Assembly (NCBI RefSeq): GCF_022012305.1
Contig: NZ_JAKLTM010000002.1
Span: 124,001-188,000, forward strand
Length of the DNA: 64,000 bases
DNA from: Ramlibacter paludis
GTDB lineage: Bacteria > Pseudomonadota > Gammaproteobacteria > Burkholderiales > Burkholderiaceae_C
Reading direction: 5' to 3'
Part shown: positions 1 through 10,018 of the stretch, one piece after another
Layout of the letters: each line of letters begins with the position of its first letter
Position numbering within the stretch: position 1 is the stretch's first letter
The notes under the pieces: model-generated
The model's input: the letters and a program-made list of their open reading frames with translations, nothing else
Database searches by the model: none
Told to the model about the DNA's origin: nothing
Translations under genes and position numbers: made by a program

Positions 1-705
1 GGTCTTGCCCTCGGACTTCATCTTCTGGAAGGCCGGCGACTCGTTGAGGCTCAGGCGGATCCACACCGAGATGCCCAGCAGCACGATGGACACCAGGAAG
101 GGAATGCGCCAGCCCCACTCGGCCCAGGCCTTGGGGTCCATGGATTCGCGCACGCCCAGGATCACCAGCAGCGACATGAACAGGCCCAGCGTCGCCGTGG
201 TCTGGATCCACGAGGTGTAGGCACCACGCTTGCCGTGCGGCGCGTGCTCCGCGACGTAGGTCGCGGCACCGCCGTACTCGCCGCCGAGGGCCAGGCCCTG
301 CAGCAGGCGCAGCGCGATCAGGATCAGCGGCGCGGCGATGCCGATCGACTTGTAGCCGGGCAGCAGGCCGACGATGAAGGTCGACGCACCCATGATCAGG
401 ATGGTGACCAGGAAGGTGTACTTGCGCCCGATCATGTCGCCGAGGCGGCCGAACACCAGCGCGCCGAAGGGGCGCACCAGGAAGCCGGCGGCGAACGCGA
501 GCAGCGCGAAGATGTACTGCGACGTCGGGTCCAGGCCCCCGAAGAATTGCACGCCGATGATGGCGGCGAGGGACCCGTACAGGTAGAAGTCGTACCACTC
601 GAATACCGTACCCAGGGACGAGGCGAAGATGACTTTCTTCTCCTCTCTCGTCATGGGCGCGTCCGCGCGTGCGGCCATCCCGTCTGCAGTGGAAGCTGTT
701 GCCAT
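1..705 (-). CDS. MFS transporter, metabolite:H+ symporter (MHS/ProP-like) type, partial
   Basis: The first 235 residues are present and the C-terminus runs off the left edge. The protein looks like an inner-membrane proton symporter for a small metabolite. The N-terminus carries the family signature SSLGTVFEWYDFYLYGSLA, then several hydrophobic helices, a loop GRLGDMIGRKYTF matching the MFS GxLxDRxGRR motif, and RLLQGLALGGEYGGAATYVAE, typical of MHS transporters. The start at 705 is supported by AAGAGGAG 5-12 nt upstream. The substrate cannot be told from this fragment (proline/betaine, citrate, alpha-ketoglutarate and shikimate carriers share these motifs). The next gene upstream on the same strand, the symporter ending at 765, is separated by 59 bp. 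Confidence 0.85.
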   Translation of the reverse strand, partial: MATASTADGMAARADAPMTREEKKVIFASSLGTVFEWYDFYLYGSLAAIIGVQFFGGLDPTSQYIFALLAFAAGFLVRPFGALVFGRLGDMIGRKYTFLVTILIMGASTFIVGLLPGYKSIGIAAPLILIALRLLQGLALGGEYGGAATYVAEHAPHGKRGAYTSWIQTTATLGLFMSLLVILGVRESMDPKAWAEWGWRIPFLVSIVLLGISVWIRLSLNESPAFQKMKSEGKT

Positions 706-764
706 GTTGTCTCCTCTTGTGGAATCGCGAGTCTCGGAAGCCCGACTGACGGAAGACTGACGGC

Positions 765-2831
765 TCAGGGAGAAACCCTGATGGGGTGATCCCTAGGATC
801 CAGCACGCTCACCAGCCAGGTGACCGCCAGGCCGGCCGGCACGCCGAAGACGCCGGCCGACAGCGGCTGGATGGCGAACCACAGCTCCTGCCCCGGCGGC
901 AGTCCGAGCGCCGCACGCACGCCGCTTGCGTTGACCAGCATGTAGAACAGCGTGACGGACAGGCCGGCCAGCATGCCCGCGACGGCACCGCGACGCGTGG
1001 CGCCACGCCACAGGATGCCGAGCAGCATCGCCGGCACGAAGGCCGAGGCCGCCAGCGAGAACGACGCCGACACCATGGTGAGGATCTCCGCCGGCTTGGC
1101 CGTGGCCACCAGCGCCGCCACCAGCGCCACGCCCATCAGCGCGAATTTCGACAGGATCACGCGCTCGTGTGGCGGCAGGTCCGGCTTGACCTCGTGGCAG
1201 AAGATGTCGCGCACCAGCGCATTGCTGATCGTGAGCAGCAGGCCGTCGGCGGTGGACAGCGCCGCGGCCAGTCCGCCGGCGGCGACCAGCCCCGAGATCA
1301 CGTACGGCAGCCCGCCCAGTTCCGGCGTGGCCAGCATGATCAGGTCGGCGCCCAGGCGGATCTCGCCCCACTGCAGCACGTGGTCGCCGTTGACGTCGGC
1401 CACCGAGATCAGCGAGCCGTCCACTCGCGCCCACTGCGCGATCCAGGGCGGCAGCGCGTCGATGCTGCTGCCCACCAGGTTGTTCATCACCTCGAACTTC
1501 ACCAGCGTGGCAAGTGCCGGCGCGCTCACGTAGACCAGCGCGATGAACACCAGCGACCACGCGACCGAGGAGCGCGTGGCGGCGACGCTGGGGGTGGTGT
1601 AGTAGCGCGTGAGCAGGTGCGGCAGGCCGGCGGTGCCGACCATCAGGCAGAACATCAGCGCGAGGAAGTTGCGGCGCGTCGTGGTGAACGCTTCCTGCTC
1701 CTGAGGCGTGCCATCGGGATCACCGGCAAAAGGCTGCGCATGCGCGGGCACGCCGCCGAGCGGACGGGCGCGTTCCTGGCTTTCCTGCATGGCACGGGTC
1801 CACGCTTCGCGCGCCGCCGCCGGCGTCTTGGGCAAGGCGGCCAGCGCGCGGCTGGCCTGCAGGACCTCCGCCGAATCGGCGCCCTGCGCCTTCAGCCGCC
1901 GCACCCGCTCCTGCGCGGCGGCGCGCTCGCGCTGCAGCGCGCCTTCCACGTCCTGCAGGCGGGCCTCGTACTCGCGCGCGCGCTTCGCGAAGATGGCCGC
2001 CACCTCGCGCTCCTTGGGGTCGGCAGCGATGCGCGCCTCGAGCTCGGTGATCTTCGACAGCTGCGCGCCGTACACCAGCGGCGCGGCCGGATTGCCAAGC
2101 TGCTTGTAGGCGAGCCAGGACACCGGGATCAGGAAGGCGAGGAGCAGCACCACGTACTGCACCACCTGCGTCCAGGTGATGGCCTTCATGCCGCCCAGAA
2201 AGGAACACAGGAGCACGCCGCCCAGGCCCAGCAGGATGCCGATCTCGAACTGCACGCCGGTCAGCCGCGATGCGATGAGCCCGATGCCGTAGATCTGCGC
2301 CACCACGTAGACGAAGGAGCACAGCACCGCCGCCAGCGCCGCGATGATGCGCGGGGCGCGGCCGCCGAAGCGCACCTCGAAGTATTCGGGCACGGTGTAC
2401 AGGTTCAGGCGGCGCAGGTGCGGAGCGATCAGCAGCGCCACCAGGCAGAAGCCGCCGGTCCAGCCCAGCACGTAGGCGAGACCGCCGGCCTGGCCCTGCG
2501 AGCCGCCGAAGCCCTGGAGGTAGAGGCCGCCGGCCATGCTGATGAAGGAGGCGGCACTCATCCAGTCGGCCGCCGCCGCCATGCCGTTGTACATGGGCGG
2601 GATGCGGCGCCCGGCGACGTAGTACTCCTCGGGGTCGGTGGTGCGGCTGCGGATGCCGATCACCGCGTACATCATCACCGTGGCGAACAGGAAGATCGGG
2701 CCGATCCAGAAGCGCGTGAGGCCATGCTGCTCGGCCCACGCCAGCAGCAGCAGGAAGGCGATGAAGCCGGCGATGAACGACGCCAGGATGCGATGCAGGC
2801 GGCGCTCGTAGGCGCGCCCGCGCTCAGGCAC
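765..2831 (-). CDS. Sodium:solute symporter family protein (VC_2705-like), large subunit
   Basis: A 688-residue SSS-family inner-membrane transporter related to acetate permease ActP. About 13 hydrophobic segments are visible. An N-terminal EEYYVAGRRIPPMYNGMA motif and the GGLAAALSTADGLLLTISNA segment are characteristic of SSS proteins. Residues about 256-387 form a charged, coiled-coil-like insertion between membrane segments. Residues 479-490 read as an EF-hand-like calcium loop, DVNGDHVLQWGE. The start overlaps the DUF4212 gene by 8 bp, so the two are translationally coupled; this pairing is typical of the VC_2705 subfamily. A short organic acid is the likely substrate, by family only. Confidence 0.85.
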   Translation of the reverse strand: MPERGRAYERRLHRILASFIAGFIAFLLLLAWAEQHGLTRFWIGPIFLFATVMMYAVIGIRSRTTDPEEYYVAGRRIPPMYNGMAAAADWMSAASFISMAGGLYLQGFGGSQGQAGGLAYVLGWTGGFCLVALLIAPHLRRLNLYTVPEYFEVRFGGRAPRIIAALAAVLCSFVYVVAQIYGIGLIASRLTGVQFEIGILLGLGGVLLCSFLGGMKAITWTQVVQYVVLLLAFLIPVSWLAYKQLGNPAAPLVYGAQLSKITELEARIAADPKEREVAAIFAKRAREYEARLQDVEGALQRERAAAQERVRRLKAQGADSAEVLQASRALAALPKTPAAAREAWTRAMQESQERARPLGGVPAHAQPFAGDPDGTPQEQEAFTTTRRNFLALMFCLMVGTAGLPHLLTRYYTTPSVAATRSSVAWSLVFIALVYVSAPALATLVKFEVMNNLVGSSIDALPPWIAQWARVDGSLISVADVNGDHVLQWGEIRLGADLIMLATPELGGLPYVISGLVAAGGLAAALSTADGLLLTISNALVRDIFCHEVKPDLPPHERVILSKFALMGVALVAALVATAKPAEILTMVSASFSLAASAFVPAMLLGILWRGATRRGAVAGMLAGLSVTLFYMLVNASGVRAALGLPPGQELWFAIQPLSAGVFGVPAGLAVTWLVSVLDPRDHPIRVSP

Positions 2832-3072
2832 CGTCGTCTTCCGGAACCAGCCGGCGCATCGCCCAGGCGTAGAACACCACGATGGCGATGAAGGCGACCA
2901 GCGCGCCCTGCGCCGCGAACCAGTAGCTGAAAGGCCACGGCCCCAGCGAGAACCGCAGGTCGCGGGCGAAGTAGCAGGCGCCGAAACTGACCAGCGCCCA
3001 GACGGCCAGCAGGCCGGCCTTGAGCGCGAACACGCGGCGGTTCAGCGGCTCGGTCGTTCCCTGGTCATCCAT
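2824..3072 (-). CDS. DUF4212 protein, small subunit of sodium/solute symporter
   Basis: An 82-residue membrane protein with two predicted transmembrane helices (about residues 17-36 and 48-71) and the family motif SFGACYFARDLRFSLGPWPF. DUF4212 proteins are almost always encoded directly upstream of a VC_2705-type sodium:solute symporter and are regarded as its small subunit. That is the arrangement here, with an 8-bp overlap. The last residues are acidic (PEDDGA). Its molecular role within the transporter is not established. Confidence 0.85.
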   Translation of the reverse strand: MDDQGTTEPLNRRVFALKAGLLAVWALVSFGACYFARDLRFSLGPWPFSYWFAAQGALVAFIAIVVFYAWAMRRLVPEDDGA

Positions 3073-3201
3073 GGCCAGCCATCATCGCACCTGGCTCAGC
3101 CAAAGGGCGTAGGTATTTCCGACAGGGCGCCTTCGGGCCGCCGGCTGGCGTATCCTTGCCGGCGTACCGACCTCGGGCCCGTCCCGGCCCACGTCGTTGC
3201 C

Positions 3202-3777
3202 ATGCTGGACAAAAGTGTTACGTATCACAAGTCTCCCAAGGGCGCGGAAGCCATCGCGACGCGCCATGGGGAACTCACGCCGCGCCAGCGCTCCATGCTC
3301 ATCCTGGTGAACGGCCGCCGCAGCTGCGACGAACTCGCGCAGCTGGGGAAGGTCCTAGGTGATCCCGACATGCTGCTGGACCAGCTGGAACAGGCCGGCT
3401 ACATCGAGCGCGGCGACCCCCGCCCCGGCCCGCCCAGCGCGACCGCACCGCTGCTGCCGGTGTGGGGCAACTCCGGCTTCGGTCCCGGTTCCACCCCCGC
3501 GCCGCTGGGCGGCAGCGATTCGTCCTATCCCGGCTTCGCCGCCGACCTGGGCGACCAGGAGGTGCCGCTGGGACAGGCCCAGCGCTTCGCGGTCGACCGC
3601 CTGAAGGACATGCTCGGCCCGGCCGCCGACGACCTCTGCCCGCGGCTCGAAGCGGCCACCACCGCACCCGAATTCACGGCGGCGGTGCGCAGCACGGCCA
3701 AGGTGCTGCGCGTCATGGTGGGCCCGGAACTGGCCGCGCAGTTCACCCGCGAGGTCGAGACCCAGCGGGTGCAGTGA
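3202..3777 (+). CDS. Conserved hypothetical protein, winged-helix-like N-terminus
   Basis: A 191-residue soluble protein I cannot assign to a named family. Residues about 1-70 ([19 protein letters not shown], then [10 protein letters not shown] and [15 protein letters not shown]) have the pattern of a small winged-helix fold: three helices ending in a strand-turn. A Pro/Gly/Ser-rich linker follows (about residues 75-120). The C-terminal 70 residues are helical ([22 protein letters not shown]). There is no signal peptide or membrane segment. It is monocistronic, divergent from the symporter operon and convergent with ppsA (9 bp apart). A regulatory or adaptor role is only a guess. Confidence 0.6.
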   Translation: MLDKSVTYHKSPKGAEAIATRHGELTPRQRSMLILVNGRRSCDELAQLGKVLGDPDMLLDQLEQAGYIERGDPRPGPPSATAPLLPVWGNSGFGPGSTPAPLGGSDSSYPGFAADLGDQEVPLGQAQRFAVDRLKDMLGPAADDLCPRLEAATTAPEFTAAVRSTAKVLRVMVGPELAAQFTREVETQRVQ

Positions 3778-3786
3778 GCGCGATGC

Positions 3787-6180
<2,394 letters not shown>

Positions 6181-6327
6181 GGGAAGACTCCGGAAGTTGA
6201 AACTGGGTCTGCGCGCTCGCGCGCTGCGACATGCCCCACCGCTGGGCTTTGTGCTTGTTCGAATGGGCGGCGGGGGAGCATGCGGCTGGGAATTCGGATA
6301 ATGGGCAGAATTGTAGGCTCCCATCGC

Positions 6328-7149
6328 ATGCACACCCGCACGGTCTTTTTCGTCTCCGACGGCACCGGCATCACCGCCGAAACCTTCGGCAACGCCATCC
6401 TCGCCCAGTTCGAATTCAAGCCGCGCCACGTGCGGCTGCCCTTCATCGACACGGTCGACAAGGCGCACCAGGTGGTGCGGCAGGTCAACCATGCGGCGGA
6501 GCTCGAGGGCCGCAAGCCGGTCGTCTTCACCACGCTCGTGAACGTCGAGGTGCTGCAGGTGATCGAGGAAGGCTGCAAGGCCATGGTGCTCGACATGTTC
6601 GGCACCTTCGTGCGGCCGCTGGAGATCGAGCTGGGCATGAAGTCGAGCCACCGCGTGGGCCGCTTCTCCGACGTCAGCAAGAGCAAGGAATACCACGACC
6701 GCATCGAGGCGATCAACTTCAGCCTCGCGCACGACGACGGCCAGAGCAACCGCGACCTCGAGCAGGCCGACGTGATCCTGGTGGGCGTCAGCCGCAGCGG
6801 CAAGACGCCGACCTCGCTCTACCTGGCCATGCAGCACGGGCTGAAGGCGGCGAACTACCCGCTGATCCCGGAAGACTTCGACCGCCGCCAGCTGCCGCCG
6901 TCGCTGGTGGCGCATCGCAAGAAGATCTTCGGCCTGACCATCCAGCCGGAGCGGCTGAGCGAAATCCGCAACGAGCGCCGCCCCAACTCGAAGTACGCCG
7001 CGCTCGACAACTGCCGTCACGAAGTGGCCGAGGCGGAAGCCATGATGCGGCGCGAGGGCATCCGCTGGCTCTCGACCACCACCAAGTCGATCGAAGAGAT
7101 CGCGACGACCATCCTGCAGGAGATCCGGCCCGAGCGGCTGGACTACTGA
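6328..7149 (+). CDS. ppsR: PEP synthase regulatory protein (bifunctional kinase/pyrophosphorylase, DUF299)
   Basis: A 273-residue regulator that inactivates PpsA by ADP-dependent phosphorylation and reactivates it by phosphate-dependent removal. It opens with [20 protein letters not shown] and has the family P-loop [17 protein letters not shown] near residues 153-169. The C-terminus [19 protein letters not shown] is also diagnostic. I prefer the ATG at 6328; an in-frame ATG at 6301 would add nine non-conserved residues. A GATAAT box at 6297-6302 is a possible -10. Divergence from ppsA is the standard arrangement in betaproteobacteria and pairs the enzyme with its switch. Confidence 0.95.
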   Translation: MHTRTVFFVSDGTGITAETFGNAILAQFEFKPRHVRLPFIDTVDKAHQVVRQVNHAAELEGRKPVVFTTLVNVEVLQVIEEGCKAMVLDMFGTFVRPLEIELGMKSSHRVGRFSDVSKSKEYHDRIEAINFSLAHDDGQSNRDLEQADVILVGVSRSGKTPTSLYLAMQHGLKAANYPLIPEDFDRRQLPPSLVAHRKKIFGLTIQPERLSEIRNERRPNSKYAALDNCRHEVAEAEAMMRREGIRWLSTTTKSIEEIATTILQEIRPERLDY

Positions 7150-7157
7150 CCTCCGCC

Positions 7158-7194
7158 ATAGGCAGCGCCTAAAGCCTCCATGGCCCCTTTCAAT
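7158..7194 (+). promoter_or_regulatory. OxyR-like operator upstream of ahpC
   Basis: Four tetranucleotides are spaced exactly seven bases apart: ATAG (7158-7161), CTAA (7169-7172), ATGG (7180-7183) and CAAT (7191-7194). Against the OxyR consensus ATAG-N7-CTAT-N7-ATAG-N7-CTAT this is 13 of 16 matches. The last element adjoins a weak -35 (TGGGAA, 7194-7199), followed 17 nt later by TATGCT (7217-7222) as -10. That is the layout expected for an OxyR-activated promoter. Part of the same DNA (7182-7205, GGCCCCTT/AAGGGGCC) could also form a hairpin after ppsR, but no T-run follows it. Confidence 0.55.
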
Positions 7195-7271
7195 GGGAAG
7201 GGGCCCGAAATGCCCTTATGCTTCTCCATAGGCGCAGTTCATGAGCGCCGACTCAGCAATAGAGGAAAACA

Positions 7272-7844
7272 ATGTCCCTGATCAACACCGAAATCCCCGC
7301 CTTCTCCGCCACCGCGTACCACAAGGGCAAGTTCGTGCCCGTGACCGAGCAGAGCTTCAAGGGCAAGTGGTCCGTCGTGGTGTTCTACCCGGCCGACTTC
7401 ACCTTCGTCTGCCCCACCGAGCTGGGCGACCTGGCCGACAACTACGCCGAATTCCAGAAGCTGGGCGCCGAAGTCTATGGCGTGTCCACCGACACCCACT
7501 TCACCCACAAGGCCTGGCACGACACCTCCGACACCATCAAGAAGGTGCAGTACCCCCTGGTCGGCGACCCCTCGCACCAGCTGGCCCGCTTCTTCCAGGT
7601 GCTGATCACCGAAGGCGAGGACACCGGCCTGGCCCTGCGCGGCACCTTCGTGATCGACCCCGAAGGCAAGATCAAGACGATCGAAGTGCACGACAACGGC
7701 ATCGGCCGCGATGCCAAGGAGACGCTGCGCCGCCTGAAGGCCGCCCAGTACGTCGCCGCCCACCCGGGTGAAGTCTGCCCCGCCAAGTGGGAGCAAGGCG
7801 CCGAGACGCTCAAACCGTCCCTGGACCTGGTCGGCAAGATCTAA
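7272..7844 (+). CDS. ahpC: Alkyl hydroperoxide reductase subunit C (peroxiredoxin)
   Basis: A 190-residue typical 2-Cys peroxiredoxin that reduces hydrogen peroxide, organic hydroperoxides and peroxynitrite in the cytoplasm. The peroxidatic Cys47 lies in [14 protein letters not shown], and the resolving Cys169 in [10 protein letters not shown]. Both positions and the total length match enterobacterial AhpC. An AGAGGAAAAC ribosome site precedes the ATG. It is recycled by AhpF, encoded 78 bp downstream beyond an intrinsic terminator. An OxyR-like operator lies 78-114 bp upstream. Confidence 0.97.
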   Translation: MSLINTEIPAFSATAYHKGKFVPVTEQSFKGKWSVVVFYPADFTFVCPTELGDLADNYAEFQKLGAEVYGVSTDTHFTHKAWHDTSDTIKKVQYPLVGDPSHQLARFFQVLITEGEDTGLALRGTFVIDPEGKIKTIEVHDNGIGRDAKETLRRLKAAQYVAAHPGEVCPAKWEQGAETLKPSLDLVGKI

Positions 7845-7864
7845 GCAAGCCACATTGCGCCTCA

Positions 7865-7899
7865 GGCCCGGGGCGCCGCTGCGCGCCCCGGGCCTTTTT
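7865..7899 (+). terminator. Intrinsic terminator between ahpC and ahpF
   Basis: A perfect 12-bp GC-rich stem (GGCCCGGGGCGC at 7865-7876 pairing with 7883-7894) with a 6-nt loop is followed directly by TTTTT (7895-7899). It lies 20 bp after the ahpC stop and 23 bp before the ahpF start. Most transcripts from the ahpC promoter should end here, leaving ahpF to read-through or its own promoter. Confidence 0.9.
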
Positions 7900-7922
7900 G
7901 CTTTCAAGAACAAGGATTTCCC

Positions 7923-9467
7923 ATGCTCGACGCCAACCTCAAAGCCCAACTCGCCGCCTACCTGGAACGCATGACCCAGCCGGTGGAGATCGTCGCTTCC
8001 CTCGACGAGACTCCGGCTTCGGGGGAGATGCGCGCGCTGCTGAAGGACATCCAGGAAGCGTCCCCGCGCGTGACGGTCAGCGAGACCGCCGGCGGCCCTT
8101 ACCGCACGCCTTCCTTCTCGATCAACCGCCCGGGCGAAAGCCACGGCCCGCGCTTTGCCGGCCTGCCCATGGGGCACGAATTCACTTCCCTGGTGCTGGC
8201 GCTGCTGCAGGTCGGCGGCTATCCGCCCAAGGTGGAACAGGCGCTGCTGGACCAGATCCGCGCGCTCGACGGCGACTTCGAGTTCGAGGTCTACGTCTCC
8301 CTCACCTGCCACAACTGCCCGGACGTGGTGCAAGCGCTGAACCTGATGGCGGTGCAGAACCCGCGCATCAAGGCGACCATGATCGAAGGCGGCCTGTTCC
8401 AGGACGAGATCAAGGAACGCGAGATCATGGGCGTGCCCACCGTGTTCCTGAACGGCACCATGTTCGGCAATGGCCGCATGAGCCTGGAGGAGATCCTGGC
8501 CAAGGTCGACACCTCCGGCGCCGAGCGGGAAGCGAAGAAGATCGCCGCCAAAGATCCCTTCGACGTGCTGATCGTCGGCGGCGGCCCGGCCGGCGCCGCG
8601 GCGGCGGTGTACGCGGCGCGCAAGGGCATCCGCACCGGCATCGCCAGTGAGCGCTTCGGCGGCCAGGTGCTGGACACGCTGGGCATCGAGAACTTCATCT
8701 CCGTCAAGGAAACCGAGGGCCCGCGCTTCGCGCTGGCGCTCGAGGAGCACGTGCGCAACTACGAGGTCGACATCATGAACCTGCAGCGCGCCAAGGCGCT
8801 GAAGACGGGTTCCGGCCTGATCGAGGTGGAGCTCGAGAACGGTGCCTCGCTGAAGGCGAAGTCGGTGGTGATTTCCACCGGCGCGCGTTGGCGCAACATC
8901 AACGTGCCGGGCGAGAAGGAATTCAAGAACAAGGGCGTGGCCTATTGCCCGCACTGCGACGGTCCGCTGTTCAAGGGCAAGCGCGTGGCCGTCATCGGCG
9001 GCGGCAATTCGGGCGTCGAGGCCGCGATCGACCTCGCGGGCCTGGTGGCGCACGTGACGCTGATCGAGTTCGACACCAAGCTGCGCGCCGACGAAGTGCT
9101 GCAGCGCAAGCTGCGCGGCCTGCCCAACGCCACGGTGATCACCAACGCGCAGACCACCGAGATCACCGGCGACCAGAAGGTGAACGGCCTGGCTTACAAG
9201 GACCGCGCGACGGGCGAGATCCACAAGATCGAGCTCGAAGGCGTGTTCGTGCAGATCGGCCTGGTGCCCAACACCGAATGGCTCAAGGGCGCGGTGGAGC
9301 TCTCCAAGCATGGCGAGATCGTCGTCGACGCGAAGGGCGCCACTTCGGTGCCCGGCGTGTTCGCCGCCGGCGACGCGACGACGGTGCCGTTCAAGCAGAT
9401 CATCATCGCGGCCGGCGACGGCGCGAAGGCGGCGCTCGGCGCCTTCGATCACCTGATCCGCAATTGA
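7923..9467 (+). CDS. ahpF: Alkyl hydroperoxide reductase subunit F
   Basis: A 514-residue NAD(P)H-dependent flavoprotein disulfide reductase that recycles oxidised AhpC. The N-terminal tandem thioredoxin-like domain carries the redox pair Cys129/Cys132 in TCHNCPD. An FAD-binding motif [17 protein letters not shown] follows from about residue 220. The second redox pair, Cys342/Cys345, is in YCPHCDG, followed by the NAD(H) motif [12 protein letters not shown]. The C-terminal FAD motif [19 protein letters not shown] is intact. Length and Cys spacing match the family closely. An AAGGATTTCCC ribosome site precedes the ATG. Confidence 0.97.
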   Translation: MLDANLKAQLAAYLERMTQPVEIVASLDETPASGEMRALLKDIQEASPRVTVSETAGGPYRTPSFSINRPGESHGPRFAGLPMGHEFTSLVLALLQVGGYPPKVEQALLDQIRALDGDFEFEVYVSLTCHNCPDVVQALNLMAVQNPRIKATMIEGGLFQDEIKEREIMGVPTVFLNGTMFGNGRMSLEEILAKVDTSGAEREAKKIAAKDPFDVLIVGGGPAGAAAAVYAARKGIRTGIASERFGGQVLDTLGIENFISVKETEGPRFALALEEHVRNYEVDIMNLQRAKALKTGSGLIEVELENGASLKAKSVVISTGARWRNINVPGEKEFKNKGVAYCPHCDGPLFKGKRVAVIGGGNSGVEAAIDLAGLVAHVTLIEFDTKLRADEVLQRKLRGLPNATVITNAQTTEITGDQKVNGLAYKDRATGEIHKIELEGVFVQIGLVPNTEWLKGAVELSKHGEIVVDAKGATSVPGVFAAGDATTVPFKQIIIAAGDGAKAALGAFDHLIRN

Positions 9468-9473
9468 CCTGGC

Positions 9474-9494
9474 GCGGGGGCGCAATGCCCCCGC
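9474..9494 (+). terminator. Hairpin after ahpF (weak terminator candidate)
   Basis: A perfect 8-bp stem, GCGGGGGC (9474-9481) with GCCCCCGC (9487-9494), and a 5-nt loop begin seven bases after the ahpF stop. No T-run follows, so a Rho-assisted or pausing role is as likely as true intrinsic termination. Confidence 0.4.
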
Positions 9495-9541
9495 ACTTGC
9501 GCCACAATCGCCTGCATAAATCACAACCGGAGTACCCGGCC

Positions 9542-10018
9542 ATGCAAGGCGATCCCCAAGTCATCCAGCACCTGCAGGCGCAGCTCAAGAACGAGCTCAC
9601 CGCGACCAACCAGTACTTCCTGCACTACCGCATCCTCAAGCACTGGGGCTTCGACAAGCTGGCGAAGAAGGAATACGAGGAGTCGATCGGCGAGATGAAG
9701 CACGCCGACAAGCTGATGGAGCGCATCCTGTTCCTGGACGCGCTGCCCAACCTGCAGGACCTGGGCAAGCTGATGGTGGGCGAGGACGTGCCCGAGATCC
9801 TCGATTGCGACCTGAAGAGCGAGCGCGGCGCGCAGGCGGCCGTGAAGGTCGGCATCGCGCATTGCGAAGCGGTGCGCGACTACATCTCGCGCGAGATCCT
9901 GGAGCGCATCCTCGAGGACACCGAGGAGCACATCGACTACCTCGAAACCCAGATCGACCTGATCGCCAAGGTGGGACTGCAGAACTACCTGCAGTCGCAG
10001 ATGGGCTCGCCCGAGTAA
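9542..10018 (+). CDS. bfr: Bacterioferritin
   Basis: A 158-residue haem-containing iron-storage protein that forms 24-subunit shells. Ferroxidase ligands are seen in NELTATNQYFLHYRI and GEMKHADKLMERI (Glu, His), in HCEAVRDYISREI and in DTEEHIDYLETQIDLI. The Met of GEMKHAD is the conserved haem axial ligand. The C-terminus GLQNYLQSQM is typical. The start at 9542 gives MQGDPQVIQHLQ, as in the family, after a CCGGAG ribosome site. It stops exactly next to the convergent feoB. No Fur-like box is visible upstream, in contrast to the uptake genes nearby. Confidence 0.96.
   Translation: MQGDPQVIQHLQAQLKNELTATNQYFLHYRILKHWGFDKLAKKEYEESIGEMKHADKLMERILFLDALPNLQDLGKLMVGEDVPEILDCDLKSERGAQAAVKVGIAHCEAVRDYISREILERILEDTEEHIDYLETQIDLIAKVGLQNYLQSQMGSPE

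Noticed and set aside
786..2891. 701-codon open frame antisense to the symporter
   Set aside because: Composition is typical of a shadow frame (Arg, His, Gln repeats); the minus-strand symporter has clear membrane helices and motifs.
7182..7205. Hairpin GGCCCCTT/AAGGGGCC after ppsR as a terminator
   Set aside because: No T-run follows, and the DNA is better explained as part of the OxyR-like site; a weak terminator role cannot be excluded.
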